In this document: piece after piece, positions 22,772 through 32,232 of the stretch
Position numbering within the stretch: position 1 is the stretch's first letter
Layout: each line of letters begins with the position of its first letter
From: Rana temporaria
Taxonomy: Eukaryota; Chordata; Amphibia; Anura; Ranidae
Direction of reading: 5' to 3'
NCBI RefSeq assembly: GCF_905171775.1
Contig: NC_053492.1
Location: 327,262,720-327,326,719 of the forward strand
Length of the DNA stretch: 64,000 nt
The notes under the pieces: model-generated
The model's input: only the letters and a program-made list of their open reading frames with translations
Told to the model about the DNA's origin: nothing
Database searches by the model: none
Position numbers and translations under genes: made by a program

Positions 22772-23897
22772 AGTGGAGTTTCCATCCCAATTGTTTTTTC
22801 ATTATTGTGCTCATTAGACCTAAAAAAGTAAAAAAAAAAATATATATATTTTTTTTACTCATCTGGAAATGCCCGTTGCTATGCGGTCCCACGAAATCTG
22901 CCTTTGAAACCACCTAGGATTCTGACATCTCCCTCTAATGCTCCTGGGAAATGTGTGTCATCATTTCCCAGGATGCAGTGTGCTGTCCAATTATCACTCC
23001 CCATCCAAGACTTCCAGGAAGTAAGGGCCGGATTCACGAATAATTGCGGCCGTGTAACGTAACCCGTTTACGTTACAACCCCGCAAGTTTTCAATGTAAG
23101 TGCCTGATCCACAAAGCACTTACCTGTAAACTTGCGGCGGTGTATCGTAAACACATTCAAATTCAAATGGGGCGGGTACCATTTAAATTAGGCGCGCTCC
23201 CGCGCCGGACGTACTGCGCATGCTCAGTTTAGAAATTCCCGCCGTGCTTTGTGCGATGTGACATCATTTTTTAGAACGGCAACGTGCGTAGCGTCCATTC
23301 GTATTCCCGGACGTCTTACGCCAAAACAAAAAAAAATTGAAATTCGACCCGGGAACGACGGCCATACTTTAACATGGCTCGACTAAAGTTAAGCCATGTT
23401 AAAGCAGGTGTTAATTTGCGACGGGAAAAAATTACTAGCGACGACGTAACGAATGCGAAAACCGTCGTGGATCGCCGTAAATGCTCATTAGCATACCCGA
23501 CGCAGGAAAACGACGCAAACTCCACCCAGCGGCAGCCGAAGTATTGCATCCTAAAATCCGACAGTGTAAGTCAATTACACCTGTCGGATCTTAGGGCTAT
23601 CTATGCGGAACTGATTCTATGAATCAGCCGCATAGATAGGACAGGAGATGCGACGGTGTATCAGGAGATACGCCGTCGTATCTCCTCTGTGAATCTGGCC
23701 CTAAGTGCTTGTAGGATTCACAATGCCCACAAGCAAAATGACAACCGTGTAGACATAGTTTTATAAACTATCTTTTTTGAATATCTATGCGGATCGGCGG
23801 CGGATTGAAAAATTGTAAGTGACCGGATTTATATTATAAAAACGCAGGATGAAAGGACATATATTTAAAAAATGCTAATTGTGGTTGGAACTCCGCT
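22772..23897. mobile_element. TTAA-flanked element with AGTGGAGTT ends
   Basis: TTAA at 22768-22771 and 23898-23901 flank ends AGTGGAGTTTCCA and TGGAACTCCGCT, imperfect inverted repeats. It is split by the Harbinger MITE at 23025-23701, leaving about 450 bp of its own sequence. This is a third TTAA-flanked family in the window. Confidence 0.65.
23025..23701. mobile_element. Harbinger MITE
   Basis: Ends GGGCCGGATTCACGAATAA and TGTGAATCTGGCC(C), flanked by TAA at 23022-23024 and 23702-23704. Subterminal TACG-rich blocks are shared with the other MITEs; no coding capacity. Confidence 0.85.
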
Positions 23898-24141
23898 TTA
23901 AGTGCCTAGTGGTTAAGGACCCAAGGTGTTTTTACAATTTGGCACTGCGCTGCTTTAACTGGTCATGCAATGTTGTACCCAAACAAAATTTGCATTCTTT
24001 TTCTTCCTACAAATAGAGCTTTCTTTTGATGGTATTTGATTGCCTCTGTGATTTTTATTTTTTGCGATATATAAATGGAAAAAGACCGATCATTTTGAAA
24101 AAAAATGATATTTTCTACTTTTTGTTATAAGAAAAATCTAA

Positions 24142-24832
24142 GGGCCAGATTCACATAGGAGAGCGGCGGCGTAACGTATCGTAGATACGTTACACCGCCG
24201 CAATTTTTCATCGCAAGGGCCTGATTCACCAAGCACTTGCGATGAAAACCTACGCCGACGGCCTCCGGCGCAAGGCGGGCCAATTTAAATGGGCGTGTGC
24301 CATTTAAATTAGGCACGCTCCCGCGCCGGACCTACCGCGCATGCTCCGTTTCCGAACTCCTGTCGTGCATTGCGCGCCGTGACGTCATTTTTTCGAACGG
24401 CGACGCGCGTAGCGTAATTCTGTATTCCCGGACGGCTTACGCAAACGACGTTGATTTTTAAATTTCGACGCGGGAACGACGGCCATACTTTAGACAGCAA
24501 TGCACTTGCTGACTAAAGTTAGGGCACCTAAAACGACGACTAACTTTGCGACGGGAAACTAGACTAGACGTAGCGAACGCGAAAATCCGTTGTGAATCGC
24601 CGTAACTCCTAATTTGCATACCCGACGCTGGTTTACGACGCAAACTCCCCCCAGCGGCGGCCGCGGTATTGCATCCTAAGATCCGACAGTGTAAAACAAT
24701 TACACCTGTCGGATCTTCTGGCTATCTATGCGTAACTGATTCTATGAATCAGTCGCATAGATAGAAACAGAAACAGAGATACGACGGCGTATCAGCAGAT
24801 ACACCGTCGTATCTCCACTGTGAATCTGGCCC
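24142..24832. mobile_element. Harbinger MITE
   Basis: Ends GGGCCAGATTCACATAGGA and ACTGTGAATCTGGCCC, flanked by TAA at 24139-24141 and 24833-24835. Close relative of the 23025 copy (shared TAACGTATCGTAGATACGTT-type palindromes and TCCGACAGTGTAA). Confidence 0.85.
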
Positions 24833-25053
24833 TAATAAACTCAATTTTAGCCATACATTTAGGCCAAAATGTATTCAGCCACATGTCTTTAGTAAAAAAA
24901 AATGTCAATAAGCGTATATTTATTGGTTTTCGCAAAAGTTATAGGGCCAGATTCTCAAAGAATTACGCCGGTGTATCAGCAGATACGCCGACGTAACTCC
25001 GAATCTAAGCCCGTTGTATGTTTAAGTGTATTCTCAAACTGAGATACACTTAA

Positions 25054-26186
25054 CCACTTGCTTACTGGGCACATAAACCCCCTTCGTTCCCAGGCGAAGG
25101 GGGTCGCTTTAACTGACATTTGCGCGGTCGTGCGACGTGGCCAGGGGCGGACTGACAACTCATGGGGCCCCCGGGCAATAGAAGATTATGGGGCCCCTCT
25201 GGCTTACAGATGGCCACCACGCCAGGAGGCAGTGCAGAGGCAGGGCAGCTAAAATCTTGGGATATTCACATTAAAAGCATGTCAGTTTCGGACATATCAG
25301 GGACAGATCTAAAAAAAACACAGATTTTTACATACTGTCCCTGGTTTTACTAAGCCTGGCAACCCTGATGGGGCCCCCTAGTGGCATGGGGCCCTCGGGC
25401 AGTGCCCGAGTGACTCAATGGTCAGTCCGCCCCTGGACGTGGCTCCCAAACAAAATTGACGTCCTTTTTTCCCCACAAACAGAGCTTTATTTTGGTGGTA
25501 TTTGATCACCTCTGCGGTTTTTATTTTTTGCGCTATAAACAATTTTTTTTCTCAGTTAAGGCCGATACGTATTTTTTGACAAAATAGGGGACAGAATTAT
25601 TATTTTTTTTTTATTATTTTTTTTTTACTAGTAATTGCGGCGATCTGCGATTTTTATTGGGACTGCGATGTTATGGCGGACACATCGGACACTTTTGACA
25701 CAAATTTGGCGCCATTCACATTTATACAGCGATCAGTGCTATAAAAATGCACTAATTACTGTAAAAATGTGACTGGCAGTATTGGGGTTAACACTAGGGG
25801 GTGAGGAAGGGGTTAAATGTGTATCCTAGGTGTGTTCTAACTGTGTGGGGGGAGGGGGGTGACTGGGGGAGGTGACCGATGCTGTGTCTCTATGTACAAG
25901 AGACACAGATCGATCTCCTCTCCTCTGACAGCACGTGGAGCTCTGTGTTTACACACAGAGCTCCACGTCCCTGCTGTCTTAACGACGATCGCGTGTACCC
26001 GGCGGACATCGCGGCCGCCAGGTACACGCATCGGCTCCCGAGCGATGCGCCAGACAGTGTTTACCCGCTGCGCGCCCCCCAGTGGCGCGCGCGGGTGATG
26101 CTTTTAAATGACGTCCAAAGACGTCCAGTTGGTACTTGAGAGCCGCGCTGTTGACGTCTTTTGTCAATAGCACGGGTCTCAAGTGG
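25054..26186. mobile_element. CCACTTG-ended TTAA element (complete)
   Basis: TTAA at 25050-25053 and 26187-26190 flank ends CCACTTG and CAAGTGG. It carries no gene. Frog genomes are rich in such piggyBac-type nonautonomous elements; assignment is by target site and ends. It is itself split by the hAT MITE at 25142-25435. A decayed relative is at 12999. Confidence 0.75.
25142..25435. mobile_element. hAT-type MITE with CAGGGGCGGACTGAC ends
   Basis: 294 bp with ends CAGGGGCGGACTGAC and GTCAGTCCGCCCCTG, flanked by an exact 8-bp duplication GACGTGGC at 25134-25141 and 25436-25443. Eight-base duplication and CAG...CTG ends are diagnostic for hAT. It is the innermost of four nested layers. Confidence 0.9.
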
Positions 26187-26762
26187 TTAAACATGCCTAA
26201 GATACGACGGCCTGCGCCGTCGTATCTTAGGGTGCAATATTTACGCTGGCCGCTAGGTGGCGCTTCCATTGCGGTCGGCGTAGAATATGCAAATGAGTCG
26301 TTACGCCGATTCACGAACGTACGCTTGCCCGTCGCAGTAAATTTACGCCGTTTCCGTAAGAGATACGCGGCGTAAAGATAAAGCTGCCCCCTAGGTGGCG
26401 TATCCAATGTTAAGTATGGCCGTCGTTCCCGCATCGCAATTTGAAAATTTTACGTCGTTTGCGTAAGTCGTCCGTGAATGGGGCTGGACGCCATTTACGT
26501 TCACGTCAAAACCAATGACGTCCTTGCGGCATCATTTACCGCAATGCACGTCGGGGAATTTTAGGGACGGCGCATGCGCAGTACGTTTGGCGCGGGAACG
26601 CGCCTAATTTAAATGATCCACGCCCCCTACACGGATCATTTGAATTAAGCGGGCTTGCGCCGGGGGGATTTACGCTACGCCGCCGCAACTTTACAGGCAA
26701 GTGCTTTGTGAATCAAGACGTCCGGGAATATTCTTTGTGAATCAAGACGTCCGGGAATACGC

Positions 26763-27320
26763 AAGTGATTGAATAATGACAAAAAAAATTGTCACTAAAT
26801 GATATATTGCTCACACATACCATAGTTATATGTGGAATTGCACCCCAAAATACATTTTTCTGCTTCTCCTGAGTACAGGGCTACCACGTGTGGGACTTTT
26901 TGGGAGCCTAGCCGTGTATAGGGCCCCAAAAACCAAGCACCGCTTTCAGGATTTCTAAGGGCGCAAATTTTTGATTTCACTCCTTACTACCTATCACAGT
27001 TTCGAAAGCCATAAAATGCCAAAATAGCACAAAACCCTCCCAAATGACCCCATTTTGGAAAGTAGACACCCCAAGCTATTTGCTGAGGGGCATGTAGAGT
27101 CCATGGAATATTTTATATTTTGCCACACATTGCGGGAAAATGACAACGTTTTTTTGCACAAAGTTGTCACTAAATTATATATTGCTCACACATGCCTTGG
27201 GCATATGTGAAATTACACCCCAAAATACATTCTGCTGCTTCTCCTGAGTACGGGGATACCACAAGTGTGGGACCTTTTGGCAGCCTAGCCGGTAACAAGA
27301 CCCCGAAAACCAAGCACCGC
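26763..27320. repeat. Satellite-like tandem array, left part (unit about 370-400 bp)
   Basis: Repeated order of blocks: TTGTCACTAAATGATATATT, GCTGCTTCTCCTGAGTAC, GGGAGCCTAGCCG, AAAACCAAGCACCGC, TTGATTTCACTCC, ACCCCATTTTGGAAAGTAGA, CCAAGCTATTTGCTGAG. The array continues at 38219 beyond the LTR element that inserted into it (target duplication ACCGC at 27316-27320). Confidence 0.85.
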
Positions 27321-27852
27321 TGTCATGGACCTTGGAATGCTGAAGGGTATTTCTTTGAAATCTGTTACACAGTGGGGGGTCTTCTGCTCTGTCTTAAGGC
27401 CAGACGGCTCCATTGTTCTGTGTCTGGCTATTGTGTACATTGATTGCCCCCTGGGGCTTCTGTCTCAATACACATAACAGTCCCTCCATTCAAGCAATCG
27501 GACCAATCCCTGCTGACTCATGTTCAAGTCCTCATTTGCATGGTTATGAGGACCTGAAGGAGAACTCGATGTACTTTACAATTGACCAATAGGAAAGCGA
27601 TTGTTGGGGGCGGGATGTTCCAAATTCTGTTTAAAAGTGTGTTGTGTACTTCCAATAAAGGTCTTCCTGTTTGAACTTACATACAGCCTGCCTGGTGTTT
27701 TGTTCTAATGGATCCCGAACGGCACATAGCTGTAGTTCGGATCCCGGAGCCTTGGATGACCGAACCATCAAACGTTGTAATCTGCAAGCTGACTCAATAG
27801 TAGCAGAGGAGTGTCGGGACAGAGGAAGCGAGCGAGCAAGGGTCTCGTTACA
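27321..27852 (+). repeat. 5' LTR (532 bp) of the SCAN-Gag element
   Basis: Begins TGTCATGGACC and ends CTCGTTACA. Contains AATAAAGG at about 27654 followed by CTTCCTGTTTG as the likely polyadenylation region. It differs from the 3' LTR by a roughly 20-bp insertion (near 27461-27480) and scattered substitutions, so the insertion is old compared with the gypsy inside it. Confidence 0.85.
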
Positions 27853-27875
27853 TTGGTTGGCAGCGGTGGGATTTG
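27853..27875 (+). promoter_or_regulatory. Primer-binding site, probably tRNA-Leu
   Basis: Immediately after the LTR comes TTGGTTGGCAGCGGTGGGAT. Apart from one extra T this complements the 3' end of vertebrate tRNA-Leu (acceptor ending ATCCCACCGCTGCCA plus CCA, as I recall the AAG/TAG isoacceptors). Position is exactly where a PBS should be; the tRNA identity is from memory. Confidence 0.6.
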
Positions 27876-28024
27876 CTCTCCAGTTACTGGGACACTCCAA
27901 ACCACCACAGTCAATGACCAGCTATGCAGCATGCAGGAGAGCCACGCTGAAAGACTAACTTGAGAGCCGTGGAGGGACCGGTGGGACAAAGAACAAGGCC
28001 ACCCTGATCAGTGAGCTAGCCGAG

Positions 28025-29287
28025 ATGGATCAGAGGGATGGTGATGCAGGACCCCGGTCAGTTGAAGACTTGTTTCAGCAACGAGTTCGAGAGCGGTTGG
28101 AATTATATGGTGCTAACCCATCAGAGAATGCCATACAGAATGCCATTAGAGACATCAAGCTGCAGGATGAGCGACAAGAGAGAGAACGAGAGCGGCAACA
28201 TGAGCAGAGAATGGCAGAAATACGGCAATCGGAGAAAACGCCTAAAGATGCAGCGACTTTCCGTAAGTTGCCCTTTCGGGCGTTCAAACTATTTAAGGAA
28301 GGAGAGGAGGAAATTGAAGGATTCCTGCAGGACTTTGAGAGACTATGCCAGATACATGAAGTACTGTCCCAAGATTGGGTCGTCTTACTGGTGAGTAATT
28401 TAACTGGCAGAGCGGCGGATGCATATCGGGCCCTGGAGGACGAGGACGCTAAAGACTACGACGCTTTGCTAGCCCGATTTGCCATTACACCTGAAGCCAG
28501 CTGTATTAAGTTTCAAAAATCCCGTAAACAAACCAACACAACATACGTGGAGTGGGCACATCGTCTGCAGCGGAACCTTAAGAGCTGGTTCCAGGGAAGC
28601 CACGCTCATACCATAGAGGACATCACCCAGCTAGTACTATTAGAACAGTTCTTTATCCACACCCCTCCGGTAGTACAGGATTGGGTGCGAGATAAGCAAC
28701 CACGGACGGTACAGCAAGCGGCTACTTTGGCCGATGAATATCTGGACTCTCGAAGGTCAGGCGAAAACGAGCGCTATCCACTATCTTGGCCCAGTTTACC
28801 AGCCTCTAAGCCAACTTCAGTACCTCAGTGGTCTGCCTCTAGACCCCCAGCCCGACCCAACCCTCCTACCGGACCTAAGTGCTATACCTGTAACCGAACC
28901 GGTCATCTGCAACGATATTGCCCTACCCAATCCACGAGGTATCGAGAGACTAATCATCCATCCAGACCAACGGCTCATTGCTTCCAGAATGAGCCCAACT
29001 ATCGAGATGTTCAGGAAGAGTGCGGCGAACTTTTCGAAGCGGATCCTGTCCAAGCTGCTGCCGGAGATAATTGGCAGCACCATTGCCAGGCAGTATGGGT
29101 TAATGGGCAGCCGGCCCAGGGACTCCGCGATTCCGGGGCTACGATTACTCTCATCCAGCGTCACATGATTCCCCAGTCAGCCCGGACCGACCAGACTGTT
29201 GCAGTCAGGGTAGCAGGGGGCAAGGTGCTATGTTTATCCACCGCCCAAGTCCTCTTGGATTGGGGCTCAGGGGAGCGACATGTGTGA
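28025..29287 (+). CDS. Gag (SCAN-like capsid, zinc knuckle) fused to start of protease
   Basis: 420 codons. Residues 1-75 are a charged coiled-coil-like region (IKLQDERQERERERQHEQ). Residues about 85-240 form the capsid; its second half reads EDITQLVLLEQFFIHTPPVV then QDWVRDKQPRTVQQAATLAD, the signature order of the SCAN domain (LLVLEQFL...P...WV...P...EA). A CCHC knuckle, CYTCNRTGHLQRYC, is near 290-303. Then comes a retropepsin-type DSGAT (GLRDSGATITLIQ) near 372-376. The frame stops with TGA at 29285-29287 inside the protease; the same frame reopens at once (VGLLRELPAEVLFG), so this is either a nonsense change or a readthrough site. Gag packages RNA in cytoplasmic particles; SCAN-family domains dimerise. 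Start: first Met after the PBS. Confidence 0.85.
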   Translation: MDQRDGDAGPRSVEDLFQQRVRERLELYGANPSENAIQNAIRDIKLQDERQERERERQHEQRMAEIRQSEKTPKDAATFRKLPFRAFKLFKEGEEEIEGFLQDFERLCQIHEVLSQDWVVLLVSNLTGRAADAYRALEDEDAKDYDALLARFAITPEASCIKFQKSRKQTNTTYVEWAHRLQRNLKSWFQGSHAHTIEDITQLVLLEQFFIHTPPVVQDWVRDKQPRTVQQAATLADEYLDSRRSGENERYPLSWPSLPASKPTSVPQWSASRPPARPNPPTGPKCYTCNRTGHLQRYCPTQSTRYRETNHPSRPTAHCFQNEPNYRDVQEECGELFEADPVQAAAGDNWQHHCQAVWVNGQPAQGLRDSGATITLIQRHMIPQSARTDQTVAVRVAGGKVLCLSTAQVLLDWGSGERHV

Positions 29288-29835
29288 GTGGGATTACTAC
29301 GCGAGTTACCCGCAGAAGTACTTTTTGGGGAGCGATTTGGGCCATTAACTTCCTCGTATGCCCCAGAGGCCGCCATGGCCGTGACCACCAGACGTCAGAG
29401 CCAACTTCAAGGCAACTCCACTCCTATGGAGACCCGGGTAAGACTACCTTCCCCGACATGTACCGTAGATCCGGCACAATATCACAGTCTAAAATGGGAA
29501 TGTGACAAGTTGGCCAGTGAGAAATCGGAGATGCAACGACACTACGTCATGTATTATGAGATGTCCCATGGCTTGAACATTGAAATGCACAAACAGGCTG
29601 AAATTGTCAAAAGGTTAAATGGGATTTGCGCGCAGGTTGTGCCCTATCTCTCCCAAGAGCATCAACAACAGGTTTTGGGAGCCATTGAGAGAGCAAAGCA
29701 AGTGACTGTTCCAGAACTGAATTCCATTATTCACCTTCACCATCAGCTACCGACCTGGTAAGCTAGATGGCAATGCTGATGGGTTATCCCGGCAAACAGA
29801 CAGACCTGGAACCTTAAGACTACTTTTCCAACATG
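29288..29835 (+). pseudogene. Protease end, coiled-coil linker and RNase H scrap of the same element
   Basis: In the same frame as gag, downstream of its TGA, runs the protease C-terminal part and then a long helical stretch (CDKLASEKSEMQRHYVMYYE ... NIEMHKQAEIVKRLNG ... LSQEHQQQVLGAIERAKQ), ending at TAA 29759-29761. In a different frame 29742-29800 reads YRPGKLDGNADGLSRQ, the conserved end of a Ty3/gypsy RNase H domain. The direct abutment of linker and RNase H end marks an internal deletion that removed RT (and integrase, wherever it lay). Confidence 0.7.
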
Positions 29836-29972
29836 AATAAGGAAAGGGGAACAGTATCCTCACATGTAGTGAACAAGTGGATACTTAGTAATGTCAAAAG
29901 GTGCCACGTCCTAATAAGCATGGAGAGAAAAAGTAACTAGGAGCAAGTTGTTGGACTTTTCAGGCACTATAT

Positions 29973-30419
29973 TGTTACGGAACCATGAACCAGACGTACA
30001 ACAAGAGATAAGTGAAAATAAGAAGGCTTTATTGAAAATCAAGCATTGAAGCAAAGTCCAAACGGATGGTGAATCCGAAGCAGAGTCTTGCGAAGCCAGA
30101 GGTCAGGAACCAGGAGGGTAGTCAGACGAAGCCAGGATCAGGAACCAGCAGGGAAGTCAGACGAAGCCAGGATCAGGAACCAGTAGGGAAGTCAGACGAA
30201 GCCAGGATCAGGAACCAGCAGCAGTCTTAGAAGCATGTGAACACAGGAGGACCAAGCAAGGAACTGAGCCACAGACCTCCCATATATATATGAGCCAGGC
30301 ATCAGCTCCTCCCAGGGGAAGGAGGAGCCGCAGGTGGGAGGCTACAAGAGACCCAGAAACCAAGATGGCCGCCAGCACATGTCAAACGAAGGAGACAGAA
30401 GAGAGGTAAGACCATGACA
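29973..30419 (-). repeat. 3' LTR of the young gypsy element
   Basis: 447 bp, TGTTACGG...CCATGACA on plus. Contains a 33-bp block (GTCAGACGAAGCCAGGATCA...) in three to four tandem copies at 30120-30220. It has AATAAAGCC on minus near 30025 (polyadenylation signal) and a TATA box (ATATATATAT) near 30282-30291. Confidence 0.95.
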
Positions 30420-30430
30420 GTACCTCCCCC

Positions 30431-30960
30431 TCAAGGGCCCCTCCTCCGCGGTGCAAAAAACGGTTTCTGAGGGAAGCGTGCGTGGAAGGCTCGGAGCAAA
30501 GCAGGAGCATGGACATCTGCGGAGGGAACCCAGGAACGCTCCTCTGGACCATAACCACGCCAGTGGACCAAAAACTGCACCCGACCGCGGACCAGGCGTG
30601 AGTCCAGGATATTGCTCACCTCATACTCCTCATGATTGCCCACTTGGACTGGACGAGGCCGAGGAACCGAGGAAGTGAAGCGATTGCACACCAGTGGCTT
30701 CAACAGGGAGACATGAAACACGTTGGAGATCCGCATGCCAGGACGGCAAGGGCATAGGCTACCGGGTTTACCCTGCGAAGCACTCGGAAGGGACCAACAA
30801 AGCGAGGAGCCAGCTTGGGAGTGGGCACTCGAAGATTGAGGTTGCGAGTGGACAACCATACACGGTCTCCGACCTGGTAGGAAGGAGCAGGCGCTCGTCT
30901 GCGATCAGCCTGGAGTTTCTGGCGCTGCGCAGAGACCTCAAGGGACTTCTGGATCTGTAC
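30431..30960 (-). pseudogene. Pol part 3: integrase C-terminus and chromodomain
   Basis: After the stop the same frame reads through the GPY-type region to VNPVAYALA. A net loss of four bases near 30738-30745 (compared with 3401-3435) then shifts frame. The rest, open from about 30738 to 30431, contains the chromodomain (EYEVSNILDSRLVRGRVQF, VHWRGYGPEERSWVPSADV). The early residues of that open frame, before MRISNVFHVS, are out-of-frame translation and not protein. Confidence 0.9.
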
Positions 30961-32232
30961 TCAAGAGGCGCGTAGGACGGAAAGGTGATTCTCCACAGCC
31001 GGAATATCCTGGGGAGAGAAAGCCTCCGGTAACACGGCAGGTTGGAACCCATAATTGGCCAAGAAGGGAGACGTCCCAGAGGAAGAGTTCACCGCCGTGT
31101 TCCTGGCAAACTCAGCCCAAGGCAGGAGGTCAACCCAATTGTCCTGGTGATCGGAGACATAGCAACGAAGGAATTGCTCCAATGCCTGATTGGATCGTTC
31201 TGCGGCCCCATTGGACTGAGGGTGGTAGGCCGAGGAGAAGGAGAGATGAATCCCCAACTGGGAGCAAAAGGCGCGCCAGAACCTGGACACAAACTGACTC
31301 CCCCGATCCGACACTATCTCCTTGGGCAAACCGTGCAACCGGAAGACCTCCCAGGCAAAAATCGTGGCCAACTCTTGTGCAGAGGGTAACTTCTTGAGAG
31401 GAACACAGTGGCACATTTTGGAAAATCGATCCACAATCATCAGAATGACTGTATGGCCTCGGGATGCAGGGAGGTCCACAATGAAATCCATCCCCAGGTG
31501 TGACCATGGACGCTCCCCGGTGGCTATGGGTTGCAGCAGACCCAACGGAAGGTGCCGAGGGGACTTACTTTGGGCACAAACGGAGCATGCCGCTACATAT
31601 GCGGCGATGTCGGAACGTAGGGAAGGCCACCAGAACAGACGTGAAACAGCCCAGGACAGCTGATTCTTACCAGGATGCCCCGCGGTCTTGGAGTTATGGT
31701 AGGTTCGCAACAACCGAGTGCGCAACTCCCCAGGCACAAAACATCTGCCGTTGGGTCTCCCAGAGGGAGCACCAGATTGAGCCGCCAAAATCTGCTCACC
31801 AAGGGGAGAGGTCAGACTGGTGCGAATGGCGGCCAGGATCTGATTCGGAGGTATGACCGAAGTCGGTATAGATTCCTCCCTGGACAGCTCGGAGTACTGC
31901 CGTGATAAGGCATCCGCCCTGACGTTCTTGGAACCGGGTAGGTAGGAGACCACATAATTAAAACGTGACAAGAACAGAGCCCATCTGGCCTGACGTGGTG
32001 TCAATCTCTTGGCCTCAGAAAGGTAGGTCAGATTCTTGTGGTCCGTCAGGATGAGAACCGGAACCACCGAGCCCTCGAGCAAGTGCCTCCACTCTTTGAG
32101 AGCCTGCACTATGGCCAATAACTCCCTGTCACCAATCTGATAGTTGCACTCCGCAGGTGACAGTTTCCGGGAGTAAAAACCCACAAGGAAGCAGCGGACC
32201 CTCTGGTGTTCTACGCTGAGACAGAAGGGCAC
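30961..32232 (-). pseudogene. Pol part 2: RNase H end and integrase
   Basis: Continues RNase H (SPAECNYQIGDRELLAIVQA, LTDHKNLTYL, RADALSRQ), then the integrase HHCC zinc region (TYHNSKTAGHPG ... CSVCAQSK) and the DDE core (GMDFIVDLPASRGHTVI, IVSDRGSQFVSRFW, SFSSAYHPQSNGAAERSNQA). It is closed by TGA at 30961-30963, where the older copy at 3107-3937 has a Trp codon, so a single G-to-A type change ends integrase early. Confidence 0.92.

Larger units (their letters stand above)
24944..26762. mobile_element. Harbinger MITE split by a TTAA element, right end lost
   Basis: Left end GGGCCAGATTCTCAAAGAA at 24944; body 24944-25049 and 26191-26762 (GATACGACGGCCTGCGCCGT onward). The terminal GGCCC at the right is missing and satellite DNA follows. 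The motif AATCAAGACGTCCGGGAATA is duplicated at 26712 and 26742, next to the break. Confidence 0.7.

Noticed and set aside
28025..29287. A host SCAN zinc-finger gene
   Set aside because: The SCAN-like part is followed by a CCHC knuckle and a DSG protease motif, not by C2H2 fingers, and it lies between LTRs with a primer-binding site. It is a Gag.
30431..30859. Using the Met at 30859 as the start of a separate chromodomain protein
   Set aside because: The first part is out-of-frame translation of the integrase C-terminus; the frame is only entered after the 4-base loss near 30740.
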